Shown here: positions 23,717 to 32,201 of the stretch, piece after piece
Numbering within the stretch: the first letter of the stretch is position 1
How the letters are laid out: each line of letters opens with the position of its first letter
From: JAAXIE01 sp965204245
GTDB lineage: Bacteria; Chloroflexota; Dehalococcoidia; Lucifugimonadales; JAAXIE01
Reading direction: 5' to 3'
Assembly: GCA_965204245.1 (NCBI GenBank)
Contig: CBDBED010000009.1
Location: 248,001 to 312,000, forward strand
DNA: 64,000 nt
Made by a program: the position numbers and the translations under genes
The notes under the pieces: generated by a model
Database searches by the model: none
The model's input: the letters and a program-made list of their open reading frames with translations, nothing else
Told to the model about the DNA's origin: nothing

Positions 23717-24328
23717 GTCATTCAACCCAATTGTTTGCCACAATAGCCATCAAGTGAAAGGTAAGGAGAAGCCACATGACGACTGCAACCGAGCTGAAGA
23801 CCCAAATCCTAAGCAAAGCGGCTCAGGACAGCGACTTCCGCGCCCGCCTCATCGCCAATCCGAGGGCAGCCATTTCGGACGAAACCGGGACGACCATACC
23901 CGAAAGATTCGACGTCATGGTGCACGAGGACAGCGCAACCACGGCCCACTTGGTGCTGCCTCCCTCGCCGGAGTTGACAGAGGCCGAACTGGAGATGGTA
24001 GCCGGGGGGCGCGGCTACATGGGCTCCCCAATTTGGTAAGTCATTCAACCCAATTGTTTACCACAATAGCCATCAAGTGAAAGGTAAGGAGAAGCCACAT
24101 GACGACTGCAACCGAGCTGAAGACCCAAATCCTAAGCAAAGCGGCTCAGGACAGCGACTTCCGCGCCCGCCTCATCGCCAATCCGAGGGCAGCCATTTCG
24201 GACGAAACCGGGACGACCATACCCGAAAGATTCGACGTCATGGTGCACGAGGACAGCGCAACCACGGCCCACTTGGTGCTGCCTCCCTCGCCGGAGTTGA
24301 CAGAGGCCGAACTGGAGATGGTAGCCGG
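23677..24328 (+). repeat. Tandem duplication, 323-bp unit
   Basis: The unit runs from the AGCCGGGGG at the leader-core joint of precursor 1 to the same joint in precursor 2 (23677-23999) and is repeated from 24000 to about 24328. In the parts I compared base by base the copies differ at one position (TTTGCC against TTTACC after the stop codon). The unit comprises core 1, the spacer and a complete leader. The nine-base AGCCGGGGG at both ends suggests a duplication by slippage or unequal crossing-over at the cleavage-site codons. Confidence 0.9.
23776..24039 (+). CDS. NHLP-leader RiPP precursor 2, chimera (leader of 3, core of 1)
   Basis: 87 residues with a 78-residue leader identical to that of precursor 3 and the core RGYMGSPIW identical to that of precursor 1. 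It is therefore best explained as a by-product of the 323-bp tandem duplication that joins leader 3 to core 1. AAGGAGAA precedes the ATG by a normal distance. Cleavage is expected after VAGG. It is open and has a ribosome binding site, so it would raise the dose of core 1. Confidence 0.9.
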   Translation: MTTATELKTQILSKAAQDSDFRARLIANPRAAISDETGTTIPERFDVMVHEDSATTAHLVLPPSPELTEAELEMVAGGRGYMGSPIW

Positions 24329-24380
24329 GGGTGGCACCTGGGGCAACCCCAACATAGCTGTGGTGACCACCCCAGATTAA
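24099..24380 (+). CDS. NHLP-leader RiPP precursor 3 (core GTWGNPNIAVVTTPD)
   Basis: 93 residues: 78-residue NHLP leader ending ELEMVAGG and a 15-residue core GTWGNPNIAVVTTPD with one Trp, two non-adjacent Gly and a Thr-Thr-Pro-Asp tail. The leader differs from that of precursor 2 in no residue, while the cores share nothing but the single Trp and Gly content. The same ribosome binding segment as precursor 2 is present because it belongs to the duplicated unit. Confidence 0.9.
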   Translation: MTTATELKTQILSKAAQDSDFRARLIANPRAAISDETGTTIPERFDVMVHEDSATTAHLVLPPSPELTEAELEMVAGGGTWGNPNIAVVTTPD

Positions 24381-24577
24381 AAGCTTCTTGGGGCCGAAAT
24401 GGAGATGGTCGATAATACTCGTTTGGCGCAAAGCCGTGGCCGGCGGCCACCATACCGGGTTCTGGGGTTAGGACGGCAAGCCCAGTGGCAGCAGCTTCAC
24501 GGGCGTAAATCAGTCCACGATAGCAGCGGCCGACTGGCCTGCGGGAAACGCCGCTTGCGGAACGGGAGCGAGTGACA
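24381..24577. other. Spacer with a possible precursor remnant
   Basis: Around 24393-24413 the bases GCCGAAATGGAGATGGTCG resemble the leader-end codons GCCGAACTGGAGATGGTAG of precursor 3 but no leader precedes them, so an eroded eighth precursor end is possible. GTGGCCGGCGGCCAC (24436-24450) is a small palindrome. Confidence 0.35.
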
Positions 24578-24844
24578 ATGACAACGGCAACCGAACTAAA
24601 GGACCAAATCCTGAGCAAGGCCGCAGAGGACGGCGACTTCCGCTCTCGCCTCATCTCCGACCCGAAAGCAGCCATTTCAGCCCAAACCGGAACGACCATA
24701 CCGGAAGGGTTCAACATCGTGGTGCACGAGGACAATGCCACCACCGCTCACTTGGTGCTGTCTCCATCAGCGGAACTTACCGATGTCGAATTGAAGACGG
24801 TCTCTGGAGCCGCCAACTGGGGTCCCTTCTATGTCCCACCCTAA
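24578..24844 (+). CDS. NHLP-leader RiPP precursor 4 (core ANWGPFYVPP)
   Basis: 88 residues. The leader again has 78 residues but ends VSGA rather than Gly-Gly, the only member with Ala at the second position; peptidase C39 enzymes often accept Gly-Ala. The core ANWGPFYVPP is aromatic (Trp, Phe, Tyr) with three Pro and no Ser, Thr or Cys, so no lanthionine or azoline chemistry is possible. ATG at 24578 with GGGAG nine bases upstream; an in-frame GTG lies two codons earlier. Confidence 0.88.
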   Translation: MTTATELKDQILSKAAEDGDFRSRLISDPKAAISAQTGTTIPEGFNIVVHEDNATTAHLVLSPSAELTDVELKTVSGAANWGPFYVPP

Positions 24845-24886
24845 ATGATATCCGCTAAATTAAGAGGAAACGGAGGAGGTAGAACC

Positions 24887-25147
24887 ATGACGACGGCGAG
24901 CCAAATGAAGGCTCACCTTCTGAGCAAGGCGGCTGAAGACGGCGAGTTCCGCGCCCTCCTCATCGCCGATCCGAGAGCAGCCATTTCAGCCGAAACCGGG
25001 ACTACCATACCGGACGGGTCCGATGTCGTGGTGCACGAGGACAGCGCCACCACCGCCCACTTGGTTCTGCCTCCCTCCCCCAAGCTGACGGAGGCAGAAC
25101 TGGAGACGGTCTCCGGCGGTCTCTCGGTAATCGGAACTTGGAATTAA
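24887..25147 (+). CDS. NHLP-leader RiPP precursor 5 (core LSVIGTWN)
   Basis: 86 residues. ATG 24887 has GGAGGAGGT at six bases. The leader carries ALLIADPRAAI and IPDGSDVVVHEDS (Ser where the others have Phe) and ends ETVSGG. The core is eight residues, LSVIGTWN, with Trp next to last. Confidence 0.88.
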   Translation: MTTASQMKAHLLSKAAEDGEFRALLIADPRAAISAETGTTIPDGSDVVVHEDSATTAHLVLPPSPKLTEAELETVSGGLSVIGTWN

Positions 25148-25197
25148 CGTTTGGATACGAGAATCCAAGACAAAAGCTATATGTGAAAGGGGCAGGC

Positions 25198-25482
25198 ATG
25201 ACCACAGCCACCGAGTTGAAGACCCAGATTCTGACCAAGGCGGACGAGGACGGTGATTTCCGCGCCCTTCTCATCGCCGATCCGAGAGCAGCCATCTCGG
25301 ACGAAATCGGGACCTCCATACCGGAAGGTTTCGACATCGTGGTACACGAGGACAGCGCCACCACAGCTCACCTGGTGCTTCCGCCTTCGCCCGAGTTGAC
25401 GGAGGCCGAGCTGCAGATGGTGTCCGGAGGCGGGAACCTCTGGCAGAATTCGATGCCCTCTCATATGGGAGGAAATGGTTAA
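25198..25482 (+). CDS. NHLP-leader RiPP precursor 6 (core GNLWQNSMPSHMGGNG)
   Basis: 94 residues. ATG 25198 with AAAGGGG six bases upstream. The leader ends ELQMVSGG. The core of 16 residues is the longest: GNLWQNSMPSHMGGNG, with one Trp, one His and an internal Gly-Gly, which might be a second cleavage point. Directly after the stop, 22 bases match the methyltransferase gene at 22952-22973. Confidence 0.88.
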   Translation: MTTATELKTQILTKADEDGDFRALLIADPRAAISDEIGTSIPEGFDIVVHEDSATTAHLVLPPSPELTEAELQMVSGGGNLWQNSMPSHMGGNG

Positions 25483-25504
25483 AAGGGGACGCCGGGGTTT
25501 TGCA

Positions 25505-25529
25505 GCCTCGCCCGGTTTCCGGGCGGGGC
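25505..25529 (+). terminator. Hairpin after precursor 6
   Basis: GCCTCGCCCGG pairs with CCGGGCGGGGC around TTT (11 bp with one T-G pair), 22 bases after the precursor 6 stop. The sequence following is not T-rich. It may end or attenuate the precursor transcript. Confidence 0.5.
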
Positions 25530-25611
25530 TGGCACCCGTCCGCAGGCTTGTTTGTCAGGCTACCCGTTGTGCGTCCGTGTCTGGTTAACAGAGGCCGACT
25601 TGGGAGAAGGC

Positions 25612-25643
25612 CGTCTGCGGTCATCTCTGTATGACCGCAGACG
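25612..25643 (+). terminator. Perfect 13-bp hairpin before precursor 7
   Basis: CGTCTGCGGTCAT (25612-25624) pairs exactly with ATGACCGCAGACG (25631-25643), loop CTCTGT, ending 21 bases before the ATG of precursor 7. It could set a different expression level for precursor 7 or stabilise its message. Confidence 0.55.
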
Positions 25644-25664
25644 ATTCATGAGCGAGGTTGAATC

Positions 25665-25922
25665 ATGACCACAGCAACGGAGATGAAGACCCAGATTCTG
25701 AACAAGGCGGCTGAGGACGGCGAATTTCGCGCCCGCCTCATCGCCGATCCGAAAGCAGTCATTTCAGCCGAAACCGGGACGACCATACCGGACGGGTTTG
25801 ACGTGGTGGTGCACGAGGACAGTGCCACCACTGCTCACCTCGTGCTGCCTCCCTCGCCCAGATTGACGGAGGCCGAGATGGAGAAGGTCGCCGGCGGGGT
25901 GTTTATCTGGGGCTACGTTTAG
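25665..25922 (+). CDS. NHLP-leader RiPP precursor 7 (core VFIWGYV)
   Basis: 85 residues: 78-residue leader ending EMEKVAGG and the shortest core of the set, VFIWGYV, seven residues all hydrophobic or Gly with Phe, Trp and Tyr. GAGG stands eight bases before the ATG. Its TAG overlaps the TAA of the convergent gene on the other strand by two bases, so the precursor and export transcripts meet here. Confidence 0.88.
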   Translation: MTTATEMKTQILNKAAEDGEFRARLIADPKAVISAETGTTIPDGFDVVVHEDSATTAHLVLPPSPRLTEAEMEKVAGGVFIWGYV

Positions 25923-27016
25923 GCTGCCTGTAGCACAAGCGTGCCGGCGTAGGCCTTGGCGGTGGTGGTCCCGCGGTCCACGACCACCTTTACGTGGTTG
26001 ATGCTCTGCCGGATGCGGTAGACCTTGCCTTGGTCGAAAACCTGCTCCACCCGCGGCCAAGCCTTCAGCCCGACGGCCTTTTCCGACAAACACCATCCCC
26101 TCTTTTCCAGCCGGTCGGTCAGCCGATTCCACCCGGAGTGGTCCAGATCGTGCCACTCCACGGGCCGGTAGAATTCCAGTCCAAGACGAGGAGAAACGCC
26201 CTGCGCAGTAACGTCAACGCTCAGGGTGACGTCCGGCCTCGTCATCTCCTCCAAACTCTCATATACGGCGACGGCTTCTTCCGTGGATCCGCCCCACTGG
26301 AGGCGCTCCAACATTTCGACGGCGTCTCCGCAAGACCCGGCCTTTATGATAAGGCGCACCGCCCGTTGGCCCCGGCCCGGCATGATTCCGGCCTGAGAGA
26401 CCGCGCCAGTCGGCGGCATCGCCTGGTACACCTTTCGTATCTGCTGCAACACGTTGGCATCGGGCGTCCGCCCGGAGACGGCCCATAGCGCGGCTGCGAG
26501 CAGCTCCGGGTCGCCGAGCAACCTCCCGGTGTCTGACTCATTCTGCACGTCCCGGGGCACTATGAAAATTCCTGGAGGCGCCGGCTGACCCGATGAAATC
26601 CCGGCCAGGTCGTACTCCAGAATCACCCCTCCGTCTCCCTCTGAGAGCAGCCCCTGCGGGTCGTTCGCCTGCTCGGCGAGGAACGCTCCCAGCGCGGCCT
26701 CTGCCGAATCCGGTGGGGCAAGCTTGCCCTGCTGCACGTAGAACTCGGCGAGATCAGAGCCCGGGGGGGACACCACGCAGAAATCCACCGCCGGGTCGGG
26801 GTCGCAAAGATCGAACTCAAAGCCAAATCGGTTGTCGATCACGTGGATGGGCAACCGATGCACCAGTGCCAGCAACCGCTCCCAGCCGGAGTCGCCAACC
26901 AGCGCGGGTGGAAACAGGCTCCTCAACTCAGCCAGGAACTCGCCAAAGGAGCCGTGCGCCAGCCCGTCTCCCGGCCCTGTCTCGCGATCCTTCATGGAGT
27001 TCCCGTCGGCTCTCAT
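25919..27016 (-). CDS. Uncharacterised protein of the RiPP export operon
   Basis: 365 residues, no signal peptide or membrane helix, probably cytoplasmic. I do not recognise the family. Two segments look alike and may mark a duplicated fold: FGFEFDLCDPDPAVDFCVVS (about residues 64-83) and VTLSVDVTAQGVSPRLGLEF (about 275-294). Other notable stretches are VILEYDLAG, PGIFIVPRD and, at the end, INHVKVVVDRG with AKAYAGTL. It follows the second ABC gene by 46 bp on the same strand, so it belongs to the export transcript. With no standard modifying enzyme in sight it is a candidate for peptide recognition or modification, but only by context. Confidence 0.8.
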   Translation of the reverse strand: MRADGNSMKDRETGPGDGLAHGSFGEFLAELRSLFPPALVGDSGWERLLALVHRLPIHVIDNRFGFEFDLCDPDPAVDFCVVSPPGSDLAEFYVQQGKLAPPDSAEAALGAFLAEQANDPQGLLSEGDGGVILEYDLAGISSGQPAPPGIFIVPRDVQNESDTGRLLGDPELLAAALWAVSGRTPDANVLQQIRKVYQAMPPTGAVSQAGIMPGRGQRAVRLIIKAGSCGDAVEMLERLQWGGSTEEAVAVYESLEEMTRPDVTLSVDVTAQGVSPRLGLEFYRPVEWHDLDHSGWNRLTDRLEKRGWCLSEKAVGLKAWPRVEQVFDQGKVYRIRQSINHVKVVVDRGTTTAKAYAGTLVLQAA

Positions 27017-27062
27017 CGGCCTCCCCGCATATGCCTGTCCCCTATCGGGCAGGATGTGCGAT

Positions 27063-30002
27063 TCACGTCATCTGCCGCCTGATCAAGTCCTGGAACACAC
27101 CTTCCCGTTCCATCAGCCCTGAGAAGGTCCCCTCCTGGATGACTCGGCCGCCCTGCAGCACGTAGATGCGATCGGCCCGCCGGATGGTGGAAAGCCGGTG
27201 GGCGCTGACGATGCGGGTCACAGAAAGCTGCTCGATTTGTTCCATGACGTCGGCTTGAGTCCGGTTGTCGAGCCAGTTGGTCGCCTCGTCCAGCAGCAGC
27301 ACCTTGGGGTTGCGGGCCAAGGCGGCGGCCAGCATGAAGCGCTGCACCTGGCCTCCGGAGAAGGCCGCGGCGCTCTCGCTGCTGACGGTGTACATGCGCA
27401 TTGGCATCGCCGCGATGTCGGCGTCCACCCGGGCCAGCCGGGCGGCCCGCCAAGCGTCGTCCTCGTTTAGTTCCCCGTCGATCCCGGCGATGTTGTCCAG
27501 CACCGTCTGGGGACGCAGGTGGGCGTCTTGGGGAACGGTGCCTATCTTGCTGCGCACCGAGCTCCAGTTGAGCCGGCTCAGGTCGTGGCCGTCAAAGTAG
27601 ACGGCGCCAAGCTGAGGCCTCTCCAACCCCAAGGCCAGCCGGAATATGGTGCTCTTTCCCGCCCCCGACTCTCCGACCAGGGCGATGAACTCTCCCGGCA
27701 GGGCATGAATGGTGACCTCATTCAGGATCAGCGGCCCGTCGTCGGAGTAGCGGAAGCTCACGCGGTCCAGCAGCACCTCGCCCTTCAACTCGGGAGCGGG
27801 AAGGTCCGAGGCGAGGTTCCGGGGGCGCTCGGTGAGGATGGGCTGCACCTGCTGCATCGCAGGAAGTATGGCGGCGACGGCGGAAAAGACGCCGCCGAGC
27901 TGGACCACAGCGCCGTTGAACACCATGAAGGCGGCGTACACCGCCAGAAAGCTGCCCACCGCCAGGTCATCCCCGCCGACCGTCAGAGCCAAGGCGAACA
28001 GCGCCGCGCTGGCGAACAGGGGCACGGCTGCGGTGAAGGCCATCAGGTGCTCCTGGTACGCCCCCAGCTTCATCTCCGTCTGCTTCTGCTCTCGGTACCC
28101 TTGGGCCCACATGATGAAGGCCATCCCCTCAGCGCCTGCGGTCCGCAGCTTGGCCACCCCGCCTATTAGCTGGAGCAGCGTCCCCGCCAGCTGCCGCGTG
28201 ACGGCCAGCCGCCGGCGATGGTAGGGCGTCTGTCTCAGGCCCAGCGCGAAGGTGACTCCCAAGGAGATAAGGCCCAGTCCCAAGCATAGCCAGCCTAGGG
28301 CAACGTTGTAGAGGAAGAGCAGGGCGAAGGTAGGGAGCAGGAAGAGGACCGACAACAGTGTGCCCACAACTACGCCTGACACTTGGTCTCGCAATTCATG
28401 GAGCGCCATGACCCGAGTGGCCAGATCACCAGCGGTAAAGCGGCGGAAGAAACTTGAAGGCAGGTCCAGCATCCGGTGCCACAGGGCTGCCCCGGCGCGC
28501 GCCGCCACCCGTCCCTCCAGCCGCATCAGTGCGGTACCCTGGATCATCTGCAACACTCCCAGGAGCAGCGCAATCAGCACGGCGCCCAGAGTCAACGTCA
28601 CCAACATCCGCAGAGAGCCGGAGGGCAGAGCCTGCCCCACGAATGTTCCCAGCAGCACTGCGGGAACCAGCATGGCCATGCCCGCAAGCAGCCCGGCCCC
28701 AACCAGCCGGACCAGGTCGGCCCCCACCCGGTGGAAGGCCAACCTCGAAAGCTGCCGGGCCTCGACCGGGCCGTTGTCGGGCAACGGACAATAGAAGAAG
28801 TGGGCATCCCGCTCCAGCGACTCAGCCCGACGGGCATTGACCTGCCGGAGACGGCCGGACTCCGGCTCCACCATCCGGTAGCGTCCCAGGGGGCCTGGGA
28901 GCAGGGCGACGGGTGCGCCGTCGTCCCTGCGGATGGCGAGCATCGCGCCGCTGTCGCCCTGCCACCAGCGTTGCTCCCTGCGGAGGGCTATGCGTCTCAT
29001 GCGAACTCCCGAGGCCATCAGGATTTCGGCCAGAGACGGCGCCTCGGCGTCGGACCCCGTGCGCTGCGACCGGCCGGGGGGCATGCGGAAGGCGATGCCC
29101 TCGTGACGGCCGACCCGTTGCAGTGCCTCCGGGAGAGCCAAGTCATCTCCCTCCCGCCTTGCCCCCTGTTCCAGCACGCCAAAGAGGCGGCGGCGCGCGT
29201 TCTGCTCACCCCTTTGACGGTGCTCGGCGGTGCTCGTTTGCAGGTTGGCAATGTCGGCCAAAAGCAGACGCCGATTGAGGTCATCAGCACTCAGGGCCAG
29301 ATCGTTGAAGGCCACTAGGGCGGGCATCAGACGCCCCTCCCCGTGGAGCTCCAGCGTGGTGACGCAGCGCACGCCAGCCCGCTTCGACAAGGTCACCCAA
29401 CTTGCGGGGGTGACCGGGACCACGCCGGGGCCGTCCGGGTCACCCTCCTCGGTGCCTAGGTAGGCAAGGCTCGTGTCTCCGCTGGTCATCCACACCACCC
29501 CCCGGCGCACGGACAGCGTCTGCCCGGCGTCCACGGGCTGCTCCTCCGACTCTGCCGATAAGAGCTGGTCGATGTGGGGGCGGAAGGTGAACTCCCGTGT
29601 CACCGCCTCGGATACCTCGGAAATCCAGGTCTCTGCTTGCGCAGCAGCCACTTCATCACACCCGGTGCCGTCGAGGGCGTCCCGCGGCATCAGGCGCAGC
29701 GCAGAGCCGGGAAGGCCCTTGGCCACCAGCACCCTCCCGGTCAGGTCCTCGGCGGCGGGAAACAATAGCCGCCCGGCGCTGGCCCGCAGGAGATGTTTGA
29801 AGTCAGCCGGCACCCCGTCGGCCCGGCGGCGGGCCGCGAACACATCCACGGACCCCTCGGCCACGAACCAAAGGACGCCGGGGTCGGAGAGATGGATGGG
29901 ACGGTTGCCTCCCCCGGCCACCATCTCCCCGCGAGCGGCCGCCAGTTCGGCTAGGGTTTCCGCGGCTGGTGCGCCACCGGCCTGTTGTAAATCGGTACTC
30001 AT
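27063..30002 (-). CDS. NHLP-system export ABC transporter, permease/ATPase (NHLM ABC2 type)
   Basis: 979 residues. The long N-terminal part (about 1-400) with HLSDPGVLWFVAEGSVDVFA is typical of this NHLP-associated subfamily, where it resembles a cyclic-nucleotide-binding-like fold and lacks a peptidase. The membrane domain (about 410-700) has six helices. The ATPase domain has Walker A GESGAGKST near 772, signature FSGGQVQRF near 884 and Walker B VLLLDEATNWLD. Its ATG overlaps the stop of the peptidase ABC gene (ATGA), so the two are translationally coupled. Together they probably form a heterodimer that exports the processed peptides. Confidence 0.92.
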   Translation of the reverse strand: MSTDLQQAGGAPAAETLAELAAARGEMVAGGGNRPIHLSDPGVLWFVAEGSVDVFAARRRADGVPADFKHLLRASAGRLLFPAAEDLTGRVLVAKGLPGSALRLMPRDALDGTGCDEVAAAQAETWISEVSEAVTREFTFRPHIDQLLSAESEEQPVDAGQTLSVRRGVVWMTSGDTSLAYLGTEEGDPDGPGVVPVTPASWVTLSKRAGVRCVTTLELHGEGRLMPALVAFNDLALSADDLNRRLLLADIANLQTSTAEHRQRGEQNARRRLFGVLEQGARREGDDLALPEALQRVGRHEGIAFRMPPGRSQRTGSDAEAPSLAEILMASGVRMRRIALRREQRWWQGDSGAMLAIRRDDGAPVALLPGPLGRYRMVEPESGRLRQVNARRAESLERDAHFFYCPLPDNGPVEARQLSRLAFHRVGADLVRLVGAGLLAGMAMLVPAVLLGTFVGQALPSGSLRMLVTLTLGAVLIALLLGVLQMIQGTALMRLEGRVAARAGAALWHRMLDLPSSFFRRFTAGDLATRVMALHELRDQVSGVVVGTLLSVLFLLPTFALLFLYNVALGWLCLGLGLISLGVTFALGLRQTPYHRRRLAVTRQLAGTLLQLIGGVAKLRTAGAEGMAFIMWAQGYREQKQTEMKLGAYQEHLMAFTAAVPLFASAALFALALTVGGDDLAVGSFLAVYAAFMVFNGAVVQLGGVFSAVAAILPAMQQVQPILTERPRNLASDLPAPELKGEVLLDRVSFRYSDDGPLILNEVTIHALPGEFIALVGESGAGKSTIFRLALGLERPQLGAVYFDGHDLSRLNWSSVRSKIGTVPQDAHLRPQTVLDNIAGIDGELNEDDAWRAARLARVDADIAAMPMRMYTVSSESAAAFSGGQVQRFMLAAALARNPKVLLLDEATNWLDNRTQADVMEQIEQLSVTRIVSAHRLSTIRRADRIYVLQGGRVIQEGTFSGLMEREGVFQDLIRRQMT

Positions 30003-32201
30003 TCCGTTTCCATCAGGTGGCGATAGAGGCCGTTCTGGTCCGCCATCAGCTCAGTGTGCGTGCCCCGCTGCACCTCCCGGCCGCCTTCCAGGACCACGAT
30101 CAAATCGCAGTCGCGGATGGTACTGAGGCGGTGCGCCACTATCAGGCAACTGCATCCGCGCCGACGCAGGGCGTCGTCGATGCGCACCTCGGTGATCGGG
30201 TCCAGTGCGCTGGTGGCCTCATCCAGTATAAGCAGGGACGGATTCCCGACCAGGGCGCGGGCAATCTCCAAGCGCTGGCGCTGGCCGCCGCTGAAGTTTC
30301 GCCCGCCCTCATCCACGGGCGCATCATAGCCCTGCGAGCGCGACATGATCTCATCGTGGATGGCGGCGTCGGTGGCCGCGGCCACCAAGTCCTGCTCGGG
30401 GATTTCAGGGTTCCACAGGCTCAGGTTCTCCCACACGGTCCCGGCGAACAGGAATATGCGTTGGTCGACCATGGCCACCGAACTGGCAAGCAGTCCACGG
30501 GGAATCTCGGAGCGCGGGTAGCCATCCAGAAAGACTCCCCCGGACCAGGGCTGGTGGACCCCTGCCGCCAGCAGCGCCAGTGTCGACTTGCCCGACCCAG
30601 TGGGACCGACCACGGCCACCCGCTGCCCCGGCTCGATGGTCAGGTTGAAGTTTTGGAGCATCGGGTCCCGGTTCGCCTTGTGGCCAAACTCCACGTTGCG
30701 CAGCTCAAGCTGCCCGCTCAACCGCACTGTCCGGCTCAGGGAGGCGCTGCTCGCGGAAGGCTGCTCCCCGCTCTGCTGAAAGTAGGCGTCTTCGGGGGCG
30801 TCCATCACGTCTTCGAGCCGTTGCAGGTTGGCCTCTAGGATTTGGAACAGGTCGGCGAACTGGGCGAAACGGCCGATGGGCAACAGGAAGTACGTTGCCA
30901 GGACGTAGCACCCCATCATCATGCCCAAGGACATGTCGCCCTCTATGACGCGCCAGCCCCGCCACCCCTAGCACGATGGCGTTGCCCAAAATCATGAACA
31001 TGCCCGGCAGCGCTCCCACGAGGTGCCCTATCTCCGTGAAACGCTGGCGGGCCAGCAGTTCCCGGGCTTGATAGCCGCTCCAGTGGGAGAAAAATCCGAC
31101 CTCCCCCGAGGTCGCCTGTAGGGTGTCGATATTGCTCAGCCCGTACATCCCCACACCTTGCAGCTTGCCCTGCTCTCGCTGCAGACGGCGGTTCTCACCC
31201 ACCCGCCCCCTCGTGAGCAGGCGCATGACGTACAGGTTGACGGCGCCCAGCGCCGCCACTGCCCCCGCCAGCATCGGGTCGTACAGGAACAGGAACAGCA
31301 GGAACACGGCGCTGGTCACCAACTCAATGACCACACCGACGAACTGCTCGGTCGCCACAGTGGCGACCTGGTCGATCAGCTGGATCCGGGAGGTCAGGTC
31401 GCCGCCGTAGCGGTTGGTGAAAAATCGCATCCTAAGACGGAACAGTCGCCTGATGAAGCGGTCTGCGTGGTCCAACGAGAGCCGCACCGCCAGGAGTCGG
31501 AGGCAACGCTGTCGCAGCCAAGTCAGCAAGTACACCAAGCCGCCAGCCAAGGCTACCCCCCCCGCCAGCGCAACTCCCCACTGGGGCTCCCGTCCGCTCA
31601 GGACATGGTCTACGAAGAGGCTCAGCAGGAACGGCAAGGCGGCGACCGGGAGTGACAGCAGCAGCCCGCAGCAGAGCGCGAACGACAGTGGCCCGGTCAC
31701 CTCCGAGAGCCAAGGCCACAGCCTGCGGACGACGCCGGGGCGGGATCCGCCGGGACGGAAGTCCGGTCCGGCCTTGAAGCTCAATGCAACGCCGGTAAAC
31801 CCCTGGTCGAACTCCTCCGAGCTCAGCGTCCGGTGTCCGTTGGCCGGGTCATTCACCAGGTAGTTGCCGCCGCGGAACCCCTCCAGCACAAGGAAGTGAT
31901 TGAACTCCCAGAAGATGATCAGAGGCATGGGCATTTCGTGAAGCTGTTCCGGTTCCCGGCGCCAGCCTTGGGATTCCAGTCCGTATCCGCGGGCGGCCCG
32001 CGTAATGTCGGCGGCGTCGCAGCCGTCCCTGTTAACGGCGCACGCCTCCCGCAACTCTTCCACTGAGACCCAGCGTCCGAAGTATGCCAGAACGATGCCC
32101 AAGCAGACGGCCCCGCACTCGGTGTCCTCCATCTGCAGCATCAGGGGCGTCCGTACCCGTCCGGGTCGGCGGCGCGCCCCCATCGGGGACGGAATTCGCA
32201 T
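29999..32201 (-). pseudogene. NHLP-system peptidase/permease/ATPase (NHLM ABC1 type), one-base frameshift
   Basis: Without the frameshift this is a full-length protein of about 733 residues. The N-terminal C39 peptidase has all catalytic parts: MEDTECGAVCLGIVL with the Cys, FNHFLVLEG with His and VNDPANG with Asp. Membrane helices and an ATPase domain follow (GPTGSGKST, FSGGQRQRLE, LLILDEATSALD). The frame breaks at about 30957-30960, where a G4 run on the coding strand replaces the expected G3: one frame gives VLGVAGLARHRG, the other GWRVIEGDMSLGM, the normal continuation. Possible readings are a sequencing error, a true mutation, or slippage. The start overlaps the stop of the HlyD-like gene (ATGA). 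Both parts are otherwise undamaged, so recent or artefactual. Confidence 0.85.

Noticed and set aside
23453..25922. Precursors as lanthipeptides or azoline peptides
   Set aside because: Cores contain no Cys and several contain no Ser or Thr; no LanM or YcaO gene is visible nearby.
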